Below, one piece after another: positions 25,501 through 35,334 of a stretch of DNA of 64,000 bases. The stretch is from the NCBI GenBank assembly GCA_950295325.1, contig OX485804.1:38440001-38504000 (forward strand), in the 5' to 3' direction. This DNA is from Polytrichum commune (lineage: Eukaryota; Streptophyta; Polytrichopsida; Polytrichales; Polytrichaceae). A program made the position numbers and the translations under genes. Every line of letters starts with the position of its first letter. Within the stretch, counting starts at the first letter, position 1. The notes below the pieces were generated by a model. It saw only the letters and a program-made list of their open reading frames with translations. It searched no databases and had not been told where the DNA came from.

Positions 25501-27585
25501 ATTGGCAAGGCATTGGTGGGAGTCGTCCATCCCGAAGGTCAAAGGGTTGTTATAGATTCGGGCTCGGGAAGTCTAGGTCCTAATTTTTACAATTATGGGG
25601 ATAATGGGGATTATGCCCAATGGCTAAGGGAGTACCCCGAGTCCGAGGTTGATGTAATGGTTACATTTCACCAAGTAGGCTTAGGGAGTGAATTTCCTAG
25701 TGTTAGTTTAGGAGAGGGCTCATTGTTGGAGCCATGTGAGGTGCTCACCGAGGAAGAGTGGGTTAGCGGTGGGTTAACACCTTGGGTAGATGACGTGGAA
25801 GAGGGTGAGGTTAGTTTAATTCATGTAGATGGGACTCAAGAGGAGGATGTGATTATTCAGTCATCAAAATTGGAGGAGCCTTTACATTTCAAGACCACGT
25901 CTACGGGGATAGTTGTAGGTCAAGATGTGAAAGATTACCCCAATGTGCCTTCCGATTGGTATCGGAACAAAGAGGAACAAGCACATGTGTCGGAAGCGGA
26001 TTGGCGGTACGTGGATGTGAAATTAAAGAATGGAAAAACCCGACAAATGAAGATGGGCTCCAAATTGGGGGAGAAAGAGGTTAGGGAGTATAGCAATTTG
26101 GTGGATGAATTTAGTGATACTTTTGCATGGTCCTACGATGAGCTTAAGGGAATTCCTAGGGAAATGGTAGAGCACCGGATTCCTTTAATTCCGGGGGCGA
26201 GGCCAATTAGACAAAAGGAGAGGAGGATGCATTTACAAGCGGACCACTTGTCTAGGTTGTCGGAGGAGATAGGAAAAAATCCGGTAAATGATATGTTAGT
26301 AGATGATAGCCTCTTTGTGGTCACTTCTACACCGGAGTGGTATGCGGGCATAGTGGAATTTCTAACAACCCACAAGTTGCCCAAAGAGTGGACAAAAGAA
26401 GAGAGAAGGAAGGTGAGGGTAAATAGTAGGCAATTTGTTGTAGTGGGCCATAGGTTGTTTAGAAGGGGGTCCGATGGTATTTTACGACGATGCGTGTCAA
26501 AAACGGAGGTTGAAGCGATTTTAATCGCTTGCCACGATAGCGCTTGCGGCGGTCACTTCTCGGGTCAACTCACCGGGCAAAAAATACTTAGAGCGGGCTA
26601 CTTTTGGCCTACACTATTTAAGGACGCCCATGACTATGTAAGGAAATGCGACGCTTGCCAACGGTATGCCCGAGACGACCTTAGAATGGAGATGCCTTTA
26701 CATGTATCATTACCCTTAATTCCTTTCGAAAAATGGGGCATCGACTATGTGGGTGAGGTCCATCCCCAATCTTCAAAAGGAATGAAATATATTGTGGTGG
26801 CAACTGAGTACCTCACCAAGTGGGCGGAAGCCAAAGCGGTGAAGACCGACACGGCGGAACACGCGGCAACATTTATGTACGAAAACATAATTTCGCGGTT
26901 CGGGGTGCCGAAGATCCTAGTAAGCGATAGGGGTACTCACTTTTTGAATGACTTGATTCGAGAGATGACAGAGAAATTTAAAATTGATCACCGGAAGACT
27001 ACTCCCTACCACCCACAAACCAATGGACAAACGGAAAGGGTTAACGGAATTTTGGTGAGTATACTACGCAAGACGGTTATAGACTCGAAGCGGGATTGGG
27101 ATACGAAACTAACGGCGGCACTTTGGGCATACCGTACAACCTATAAGGTAACTACGCGTGCTACACCATTTTCCTTAGTCTATGGTCTTGAAGCGACACT
27201 ACCAATCGAATATGAAGTCGAGTCACTTAGGGTGGCCGTGAGTACAAGACTTACCGAAAGTCAATCCTTACGAAATCGACTAACCGATTTGGAAGCACTT
27301 GACGAAGGGAGGAGCATGGCGGCTCAACATATTGAGGCAATCCAAAGAAGGAGAAAAATTACTTTCGACAAACGACATAAGAGAAGGGCCCTAACACCGG
27401 GAATGATGGTCATGATTCAAGACGCACGAAAGCTTGAATTTCCGGCGAAATTCAATGCGGTATGGTTAGGACCTTACCTTGTCTATGAGGTCTTTCCTAA
27501 TAATTCAATTCAATTGGAAACGTTGAATGGTGAGCTCTTTCCTACCCGTACATCGGGAAGTAGATGTAAGGAGTACCGAGCTTGA
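22543..27585 (+). CDS. Gag-protease-integrase polyprotein, RT/RNase H deleted
   Basis: One uninterrupted 1680-codon frame. Residues ~113-126 are a Pro-Ile repeat. Residues ~150-290 are a retrotransposon Gag domain (with GEAYEWYRDH and LKQFFIQGF). A CCHC zinc knuckle has C432, C435, H440 and C445, and a second, shorter knuckle has C517, C520, H524 and C529. The protease has D852 in LVDGGSSLNIL and a later LGRPWLR. At residues 1227-1235 the text passes from RRMHL straight to QADHLSRL. In complete relatives these flank RT plus RNase H, so roughly 450 residues are gone with the frame kept. The integrase has the HHCC finger (H1331, H1338, C1369, C1372) and D1401, D1462 and E1498 with DD35E spacing. 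It ends with a GPYLVYEV segment and no chromodomain. The domains present show no stop or frameshift. Confidence 0.95.
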   Translation: MQGRTRSQKPSLIVGLEKSTRKRRSSKISDRLEQDNVRIESCLNVEPRTRSILDTLELGAQLEEEITPSKLSGETSSENYTLREEFPVEVDRGLLNSSPVTMAEERGMDPPPIPPIPPIPPIPPIDPLVRPRGLPIVVPQNLAAMDMPSHLPKFYGTKDEDPSRHMERYIERLASSLITDPGYWLVWFPTTLEGEAYEWYRDHAEGHFRGWEQLQREFLNEFRPEVGQSTALRALSSLKQGREEEISAYIRRFDLVCTRFVGTMLNDDTLKQFFIQGFFKSGTIRGVLERNPLTLADAKRAARDIENLDKDHERLWRREDELIPQFIPIRPRVVAVEPAKYENQIPYAIVDTGPRPLAVREPAPLLALPAPRTDPHLEEVERRLGASQLGFQEAMIKQMQSLTDQMSLMIRSQQPGPPPPVESGRHSSGLWCVQCGQPGHTRQFCRSGQNRDQRGNGNPPQQNQRGQAPPHYGNGSNRGPQPRGQGGQNLEKKEFHPFCGRWHAQGQCWSEGQEFNCSNCGGSHPSDTCRQPDKIINVPYPVANPQQQARDNMRGARPQGVPANELRPPNLYYDHSNARQTFHPPAGLQTTTGYIPIQNRQGVPPNGSNGRQAPPTDPGPSNSQDVRFMDGVLEATCDDMLPLPTRIGEEQSQWPPHTNAITYELVKGKGVVEEAPALAVTTRARRGDASLEVGIGEQGNYSSDEEINLYELDRVARRATKDVERENIILQDRERTNAVHDLDNSDVGEWEGPGVPVDEFDVVGNSKVERSTGYDLWADLSTLKADITFGQLLEISPTARKTLKEGMPVHKRMRKMKAKIAARIQSQGGRDVKAIEIEVVIVDKVVPNVLVDGGSSLNILPEDTMKKLGLGLTGPSPLVINMANQSSTTPLGMIKDCRMTTGGEEYLVTFHVIKMHSNKDTFPILLGRPWLRMANAMVNWGGPKPSITYGPEGNRVIVSIGSLEGWMKKEMYLPLEKEIDDLNENEIGKALVGVVHPEGQRVVIDSGSGSLGPNFYNYGDNGDYAQWLREYPESEVDVMVTFHQVGLGSEFPSVSLGEGSLLEPCEVLTEEEWVSGGLTPWVDDVEEGEVSLIHVDGTQEEDVIIQSSKLEEPLHFKTTSTGIVVGQDVKDYPNVPSDWYRNKEEQAHVSEADWRYVDVKLKNGKTRQMKMGSKLGEKEVREYSNLVDEFSDTFAWSYDELKGIPREMVEHRIPLIPGARPIRQKERRMHLQADHLSRLSEEIGKNPVNDMLVDDSLFVVTSTPEWYAGIVEFLTTHKLPKEWTKEERRKVRVNSRQFVVVGHRLFRRGSDGILRRCVSKTEVEAILIACHDSACGGHFSGQLTGQKILRAGYFWPTLFKDAHDYVRKCDACQRYARDDLRMEMPLHVSLPLIPFEKWGIDYVGEVHPQSSKGMKYIVVATEYLTKWAEAKAVKTDTAEHAATFMYENIISRFGVPKILVSDRGTHFLNDLIREMTEKFKIDHRKTTPYHPQTNGQTERVNGILVSILRKTVIDSKRDWDTKLTAALWAYRTTYKVTTRATPFSLVYGLEATLPIEYEVESLRVAVSTRLTESQSLRNRLTDLEALDEGRSMAAQHIEAIQRRRKITFDKRHKRRALTPGMMVMIQDARKLEFPAKFNAVWLGPYLVYEVFPNNSIQLETLNGELFPTRTSGSRCKEYRA
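26230..26242 (+). other. In-frame RT/RNase H deletion junction
   Basis: Codons for the segment just upstream of RT (ending RQKERRM) are followed directly by the segment that normally follows RNase H (ADHLSRL). The exact breakpoint cannot be fixed without an intact relative. Confidence 0.8.
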
Positions 27586-27646
27586 CTAGGCAACTTACCC
27601 TTGGAGCAAGAGATGTTTGGATTCATCCCCCGATGGTCGCCAATTA

Positions 27647-29129
27647 TGTGAGCCCAAAAGGGTGCCCACATTTAGTCTTAGACCCTTGAAACGTTAGTTG
27701 ATGCACTTTGAAGTAGCATGTTACTTCACAAAAATATAAAAAGAGTGAAATGTTAGTCTTAGAAGTACCATGTTGTAAGAGGCTAGGATGTGAGTTGTTA
27801 TTGTGTTTTTACCTTCGGAAGGATTTGAGTGAATGAGGATAGGTAAGGAGAACTTGGATTGAGTAGTTAGTGAGTAGGCTAGTACAAATGGATGGAGACA
27901 ACCAAAGTGACTCAAGAGGCAAGTGCATTCGAATTGGGATGAATGGAGGATCACATGGAGCGCACAAGTGGACCACCTCATCATGGCCACTTAATGGGGA
28001 AGGCCCAAGGAAGAATGCAAGGTGGAGGATAAGCAAATTCTCAAAGCACCAATCAAATCACGAGTTAAGCATCGTGGTTTGAATTAAGTGGTGAGCGACG
28101 ATTTGGGAAAGTAAGGGGAGAAAGTTATGGCGGCGGAAAGCGAAGGAGGCTAAGTTTGGGTTGAAGCATCCCAAGTTTGGTAAAGTGTGGTAGGTAGAAA
28201 GCCAAGGCTAGTTAAATGTTCGAATTAGGATCCTTGTTGATCATTTGAGGGAGGAAGGCTTAGAAGATAGGATTGGCGCCTACTAAGTAGGAGGAAATCT
28301 CAAGGGCTTATCGTGAGCCTTGAGGGTGCTCACCCCCTCAAGCTTACTATATAATCCCTCATTCTTCCCTCACTCATCCTCTCTTTCCTTTGTGCTCCAA
28401 GGCACCCCACGAGTTATAAGTGTGGGTGTGGGAAGCCATATTGGAGCACATGTGTGTGCTTAGTTTTTAGTTTGAGAGCCAAGGCTTGTTAGCCTTGAAG
28501 AGGGCTTGACCTCTTGGTAGAATTAGTGTTGACGTGAAGGATTTTAAAGTTAATTCATGATTCCAATTTGTGGTACTTTAAGTTCATGTTTTGAATACAC
28601 GTGGTTGCAAGTTCCATGTTTAAGAGTTGAGCACTTGATGTTGTGATGAGTGCAAAAATATACTTGTGTGGATTAGTTAGTCTTAGTGAAGTTAGGAAAT
28701 TCTCTCTCCCCCTCTCCTCTCTAGGATTTTAGGATTTTAGGATTAGAGAAGAATTGTGTGATTAGAAAAGGGATTGTTAGTAGAATTAGGGAAATTAGGT
28801 AGGAAGATTAGTTAAGGGCTTGAATAATTAGTGAGGTAGTTGGGGATTACAACTACAAAGTTGTGGGTTCATGAAGGAGCTGGGTTTATGAAGGAGCTGG
28901 GTTTGTTTAGTTAGAAAGTAAAGAGCTGGGTTTATGAAGGAGCTGGGTTTGTTTAGTTAGAAGCTAAGAAGCTGGGTTTATGAAGGAGCTAGTTAAATCC
29001 AAGACCACTTGAAGGGTGAACCTTGCACTATGGACTCATCCAAGTCCAAATCCAATACCGCGGAGGAATGTGAGCCCAAACCCACTACTCGGACTACGGA
29101 CGCTTAAGGGTGGGGGGTTTGGCCTCACA
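27647..29129 (+). repeat. 3' LTR (1483 bp)
   Basis: Same length, ends and internal landmarks as the 5' LTR. The base order agreed at every stretch compared. It begins TGTGAGCCC and ends CTCACA at 29129. Confidence 0.95.
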
Positions 29130-29134
29130 CTTGG
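29130..29134. other. Target site duplication, right (CTTGG)
   Basis: Second copy of CTTGG. Its final bases overlap the terminal G run of the MITE at 29134-29718. Confidence 0.9.
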
Positions 29135-29718
29135 GGGGTTGTTTACATCATGGATCACAAAGTTGTCCCGTGTTAGATTGGTTTTTTCCATGATCACACT
29201 TCCATTGTCACAATTTTGAAATTTGCATTTAAAAAAGAAGAAGCTCATGAGTCCCTCACTAGGTGTAAATCAGATGTGGATTGATAGAAGTGGCCATGCA
29301 CCAAAAAGTGGATTTGTTGATTTTTTCAATATATGTGCAAGAAAGACAATTTTGGGATATTTTTAATGTTTGTCTTCTTCTTCTTCTTCCCTTCTCTCCT
29401 ATTAACTATAGTAGCTTTTGGTCAAAAAAATAGAAGAAGAAGAAGGAGAAGATTAAAACAACATTTCTCTGTCATGGTTCATTGTCATTTGCAGCGAGAG
29501 AACCACTTTTGCCTCTCTCACTACAAAACCCACCGGACCATGACAATAGATAGTGTAAGCATGAAAACAAGCATGTTTAGGAACATCGAGTTCCATAGTC
29601 ACTCTTAAATTTCACTTTTTGGATGTAAACTGAAGTGGTCCCGAGATGAGTTCCACAACCAATCACACATTTTAGAGAAGCAAGGAACAACTTCATAGTC
29701 CATGATGTAAATAACCCC
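29134..29718 (-). mobile_element. PIF/Harbinger-like MITE, copy 2
   Basis: A ~585-bp element with inverted ends (GGGGTTGTTTACATCATGG; the opposite end read inward is GGGGTTATTTACATCATGG). Internally it is homologous, inverted, to 13921-14502. TTA follows the right end. The bases before the left end, reconstructed across the retrotransposon insertion, are TTG, so the duplication is imperfect. No coding capacity. Confidence 0.7.
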
Positions 29719-29734
29719 TTAGACACTTGAAGCC

Positions 29735-29970
29735 AGGGCTCAGAGAGAACCGGCGGTTAGTTACAGATGAACCGGTTGAGTTTAAGAAATAACCAGTTGA
29801 AGTTGGAAACTGCATGAGAATTACCGATCATTTTAGAAGAATCTATTGAAGAATATACCTCAAACAAATAAAGCAAAACCGGAGGATGTGAACATGTAAC
29901 CGGTTGGATTTAGAATCACTAGCTAGGATCTTGACCGACTATATATTTATGCCCAAAACTTTCCGGGCAC
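29735..29970 (+). mobile_element. MITE-like TIR element, family copy 2
   Basis: Homologous along its length to 1219-1456 and to the reverse complement of 43189-43414. It starts 17 bp after the end of the Harbinger-like MITE, so three mobile elements are stacked here. Confidence 0.6.
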
Positions 29971-30182
29971 TGCCAGGAAATATCAGTGGAGTATTGCAGC
30001 GCCACCTGTACCTCTTCCAAAAGTCCAGCTGGCAATGACAAATATTCAATGAGAAAATATCATGCAGCTGCATCGTGTAGCTTCTGCATTGATCTAAAGT
30101 ACGTAGAATGCCTGCCCCCCGTAATTAAATAGTCTACCTCAATGAAAATTTGTCTGCCCTCTCTTTTGGCATTTCTTTCATG

Positions 30183-30670
30183 TCAAAGTAAGCAACACCC
30201 TATAGAACTAATAGAGTTTAGTGGTGCCACCTTGACCTCTTTCACGAGTTCAAAAAAAAGAATATTCTTGAATTAACTTAGGTTACATGGACTGCATAAC
30301 CGATGAAAGGAGAGTGGATGACGAGTTGCGAAGGGTGGATGATCATAACATTATTCAACCATGGAATGTGTTAGTTGTATTATATGGGGCCTTCAAACAA
30401 CATACGAATATTCATTTACTAATAAAGTTCAAAGTAAACGACACCCTATAGTACTAATGGAGTGTAGTGGTGCCACCTTGACCTCTTTCACGAGTTCAAA
30501 AAAACGGAATATCCTTGAATGAGCTTAGGTTACATGGACTACTTAACCAATGAAAGGAGAGTGGATGACGAGTTGTGAAGGGTGGATGATCATAACATTA
30601 TTCAATCATGAACTATGTCAGTTATATTATGTGGGGACCTCAAACATAGTACGGACATGCATTTATTATT
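30183..30670 (+). repeat. Two-copy tandem duplication, 246-bp unit
   Basis: The unit starting TCAAAGTA at 30183 repeats at 30429. Long shared phrases include GTGGTGCCACCTTGACCTCT and AAAGGAGAGTGGATGACGAG. The copies are about 90% alike by eye. Non-coding. Confidence 0.85.
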
Positions 30671-30699
30671 TATACATTTAGGTTGTTACTTGGAAATTT

Positions 30700-31110
30700 G
30701 GGTGGAGTTAGGGTGAGTATTCACATAGGCCGCTCGCCCATGAGATTCTAGTGTGAATAAGGACAAACCCACCCAAATGTAGAGGGGTTTTGGTGGGGTA
30801 GGGTTTGTACGTGCCAACTACCTACTCCCATCTTCTCAAATCCAGTCCCACCTACTAACCTCCTCCTCCTACTTACCGAGGATGGAATTCTAGAACATCA
30901 TTTGGTTCTCTTGAGTCTTTAACCGGTCTTAATCCTTTGGTCACTGACATTTGTAGGTTAAAGATTCTTTAGTGGGCGTATGGTAGTCTGGCGGCATGTG
31001 TCCACAACCCTCCACATTCTAGCGGACTGGCATAATGTGGTTAGATGGTGGCTTGTGCTTAACTACATGCGAATGCCTCCGATCCACTGTTATCTAGAAT
31101 CTAGTGGTCA
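30700..31110 (-). repeat. Dispersed repeat, partner of 18350-18610
   Basis: Its 30820-31110 part matches the inverse of 18350-18610. The two ends of this copy resemble one another inverted, around GAGATTCTAG and CTAGATTCTAG, so it may be a worn TIR element. Confidence 0.5.
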
Positions 31111-34100
31111 AGAAAACGGTCCCACTCGAAAGAACAACTGGTTATGCATTGTGTTTGACTGCAAATATAGGAAAATCCACAAAATAAGAATTAAAAACTA
31201 TGAACTTCAACAAATGGGGTAGGGTTAGATGTCTTTGCTCTTTGAATTGTCCCCCCCCCTTCTCCGCATGGGTGCACGCTGCATCGTTGAGGTGTTGTGA
31301 ACGCCTCCCGTGTGGTTGCAGGGTAGGAAGATCTCGGTTGTCAATTGCAATCTGAGAGATCTAAAGGTTCTTATGCTGCCCCAACTTTTGGCTTCTCTTC
31401 CCCTCAGGTAGAGCTTGAAAAACTTCACGTTGGAAGAAATCTCCACCTCCATCCACTCACGAATCTTGGATGAAAATTTTCAAACTAAGTCATTCATTAC
31501 AAGGACTTGCGGAGGAGATGATGCCAACGGGGGGGATTCAAACTCCTACCACTTCCTTCTTAAAGGTAGAACCAATGGTATTAGCCATCAACTCCAAGCC
31601 CCTTTTGATGACCAACCTTGAAGTGAAATGAAATTTAACCGGCTATACAAGAGCATTTGTGTGGGATTTTGAAGGTCCCCAATGGATACCTGAAGTTCCC
31701 CATGGAGTCTTTCCAGGGAACTCCACGAGGAACTCAAGGAACCCTCTGTGAACCTTCAATATCCCACACAAATGCTCTCATAGGATGGGATGAACTATCA
31801 ACCCCTTCATCTTGCAAACACTAAAATTTCATTCACTAAAATTTCATCGGTCGGAGTTTTTTTCAAGCTACATGAGCAGTTTCGTAGACCGTAGGATGGG
31901 ACTCTGTAAATGGATGGCTTGGATGTGGTCTACCCATGACCACACACCCTTCATTCACAACACCTCGGTGACATGGGGGGGGGGGGGGGTGTGACAAAAG
32001 AAGGTAAACCCTACCCCTCGATAGGTTTGTGACTTCTTTGGTCTCAAGCGGATCCCATAGATTCAATTTGAGGCTCGTGATACTAAATTGGGAGTTGAAC
32101 AGTCTCAAAGAAAATGATTTCCACGTTGCCATAAGGTTAACTATGTTATCACCTTATGTAAGATTGAAAAGGACAGTTGCGATAAACATCTGATTTTTTA
32201 TTTTTTTATTTTTGAGACAGAAGGCCGACAGGCCAACGCCAAAGCACAAGAGGCAGTTGACCACCTGGCAAGTTTTCCGTCAAGTAGAGAGAAGATTTCA
32301 CAACCGGGATTCATTCAGCCAATCTCTTCCTTGAGATTTGGGTATCTCTCCATCATCATAAGGTAGTTTAAGGTCATCTCGGACCAATAAACATATGATT
32401 TTTGTGGCATTGAAATTTCTCTAACATTGATGTGTTATCTTGTTGCAAATTAAGGTCGCACCTTATCTTTAGTGCCACTTGTCATGTTGTCTATGCCACT
32501 TACTATAACAGACCGACCTACATCGATTTATGTTAAAAGTAAGTAATGTGGACCAGTTGCTAATCAACAAGGAGAAAAAGATGGTACTAACAAAACAATC
32601 ACGATAATTGGTCCAATGTTTGTAATTGCGGGTCAACGATGAATCATGCGAGCCACACTAAATTCGAGCATATATTAGTGTACATCGATCGAAAATTAAG
32701 AGACGAAATGCTACTTATATGCGAGGATAGAGAAGTGCATGGGAGTTGCCGGAATGGCTCCCTCCTTGTATACAAGCAACCGGTGATGCATCTCATGCAC
32801 TTGGCTCGAATGTAGACTTGAAAGCACGCTCACAAAATAAGAATGTCAACCCGACAAATATCCACCATGGTTGGTTGGTGAAGGCACACGATGTGGCACC
32901 ACAACGATCTAGTCACTAGCCAGGCGGACTCATTAATTGGTGAAACAAAAGCGTTCACATGGCATTCGATGATATGAAGGAGGCTCGTCTCGCTACATAG
33001 CGGAACTCTTTCCATCTCCCATGGAAGAAACTAGGTTACTTCCACTTTGAAGATATTCTTAAATCACAATGCAAGATCATTGTTGCTTATCACACCTCGA
33101 ATCATAAATTTGTCATAAAAAACGGGACAATGGTCAACTATTCCTATCTCTAAAGATAATAGATTAAGCCATTTTTGCTCTTATAACACATTTGAAAATG
33201 AAGCATAGTTTCTGTTGGAGTGTCCCTTGTATAACCCCATTAGAGATAAGTTTCCACCACTACTTGAGAATGTAATATCAGGGAGTTTCAAGTCTTTCTT
33301 TCGATTGGATCATCATGTTGACATTAGCCTCTATTTTGTAGAGGCTACCACACTCCACCACTCTAGGGAATCATCCGGTTTAATAATCATCATGATGTCC
33401 GGTCAGCCTTTTGGCTTCTCGGACTTTTAAAATCAATTTCGTTCATTGCCCAACTTGATTGACGACAAATATGTTTATCCATACACCCTCCCATTGGGGG
33501 TGGGGAGTAGGATGGTGGTGGTGGTGGGTGGAGCATGGAATCCTCAAATTAACTTATAAGCCAAGCGGGCCTTAACCCCTGAAGGCCAAAGCAAAATCTT
33601 CCCAATTTTATTTATGATTATACACATGGTATATTTGTAAAGTTAGGATTGTTCACACAAACGTTGAACCATCCATGCATCCAAAATCATAAGATTATAA
33701 CGTGTATGCTAGTATGGTCAAGCAATGGTCTATATGGGTTCAAGTGACACCCTTGACATTTTGTGTAAATTTGGAGGACTTATCAAGAAAGATAGTTAGG
33801 GCATATTTGCGATAGTATTCTAGACATGCAAAAAGAAAATGAAGAAAATTCAAAGTTTGCATGCACCCTATGGAAATCAACGAAGATGAATGTCAAAACC
33901 CATGCATTTTTAACCACTGCATGGGAGGGGGAGGGGGGGGGGGGGACCACAAAATGTTGGATTTGTGGGTGAGAATGACCACAAAATCAATCTTGTAACG
34001 TGTGAGGGTCTTGTATTTGAACGAGGGTATTGAACATTTCTTACACCGCCTTGTTGAGCGAGTAGATCTCATACTAGTCGTTGAGATTGGCCAAAGTTGG

Positions 34101-34993
34101 TGTTTTTCCTTCTTACAATGCCGCTATGACTGGTCAAATGTGATGTTATTTTGTACTTGATGTTGCATACAATTAGTGGGATTCGACTTTGGAATACTTA
34201 ATGCACCATTGCACTCACTTGTTGATAGTTTAGGGATGGAAAACAAACATTGGTCTAAAGTTGGTGTTGTTGTTAGGCAAATGTACCTCTTGGATTAGAT
34301 AACCAATGAGAGGAAGTGGACAATTGATTGAGATACCAACAATACACCTTTTGAAGCCATTTATGGAGCAAAATTGGTATGCTTACACACACACACCTTT
34401 TGGATTACAAAGAAAGAAAGAGTCAATGGCAACTTTTAGTGTTGGCGTGATTGAGGAATGCTTCTTGATCATAGCTGCGAGCTCAAATATGAACCTGATA
34501 CATGTTGACTAAGCAAGGCTACAAAACAAAGTGCTATTGCCTCATGTCGGAGGTGGCTCCTATGGGCAACCAAAGAGGAGGGGTGGGAGCATTTTTGGGC
34601 ATGTTTGTTGGTTTGTTGACATGTTTATTGGTATATGAGGTTTTGTGTATCACCATATGTATCTTGATAGTGGGTGTTATAAGAGTAGGGTGTCTATATT
34701 TGTTGTAAGATGTGTTGGGTTCAAACCTTGGAATTGACCTCGGAGGATTGTCTAACCCTTTCTCATAGCTAATTAACCATGCATCATGTTGAGGGACTAG
34801 TTTTTGGAGTTTTGGTGCCTACGTGGGGGTTTTTGGTGGTTGCTCAAGTGGGAATTACTGGTTGTTGGTGGTCTTTCAATTTTCACCTGTTGAGCTTGAA
34901 TAAGATGAGATTTTTGATGGCTATTAAGTGATTTTGTTGCATGCGTGCATGCATGAGTGTGTTCGAGAGGGATGTACCATTATTCAAATAGGT
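31111..34993. other. Intergenic, no gene recognised
   Basis: Holds the hairpin at 31651-31777, a G-run at about 31976-31989 and another near 33930. The open frames are short (71 codons or fewer in the forward sense) and unrecognised. Confidence 0.4.
31651..31777. other. 127-bp imperfect hairpin (fold-back element or MIRNA-like)
   Basis: The outer 26 bases (31651-31676) pair with 31752-31777 with one mismatch. The inner parts continue to pair less well, including GTTCCCCATGGAG against CTCCACGAGGAAC. The whole segment can fold into one stem with ~60-nt arms. It could be a small fold-back MITE or a young small-RNA hairpin. No target duplication is clear. Confidence 0.6.
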
Positions 34994-35317
34994 TAAACTA
35001 AACATGATATTTAGTGCTTGATTATATTTAATGTTGTTACCACCCTACCTTGCTTAACGCTAATTTTCAATTGTTTGACAATTAGTGTTGGAAGATATCC
35101 TAGAAAATATGTTAGAATTCTCCTTTTATCACTGTTATTTTCGTTTTCATATCCTTACTAACACTAAATTCAAATCCATAACATCCACATATTACCATAG
35201 TTGATATTCAGTGTTTGAATTTACATTTAATGTTACTTACTTTCATAGGGTTATTGATATCTAGTGTATGTGTTCGTATGTAGTGCATCAAACACTGAAT
35301 ATCCTGTTCAGTGTAGT
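34994..35317. mobile_element. MITE with CTAAACATGATATTTAGTG-type termini, copy D
   Basis: The left end contains CTAAACATGATATTTAGTG. The right end, inverted, reads CACTGAACAGGATATTCAGTG. About 324 bp, non-coding, and related to the elements at 17241-19685. Confidence 0.6.
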
Positions 35318-35334
35318 GCAGAGCCCAACATTGG

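Larger units (their letters stand above)
20149..29129 (+). mobile_element. Ty3/gypsy-type LTR retrotransposon lacking RT and RNase H
   Basis: This 8981-bp element has two 1483-bp LTRs (TGTGAG...CTCACA) and a CTTGG duplication. It has a primer-binding site, a ~900-bp leader and one 1680-codon gag-protease-integrase frame. The LTRs look identical throughout the segments I compared, and the repeated reading frames in both are the same, so the insertion is recent. The integrase lies 3' of where RT would be, which is the Ty3/gypsy order. The C-terminus has a GPY-type motif and no chromodomain, so it is not a chromovirus. RT and RNase H are missing by an in-frame deletion, so it would need a helper element to copy itself. 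Sequence between the ORF and the 3' LTR is only 61 bp. Confidence 0.95.
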
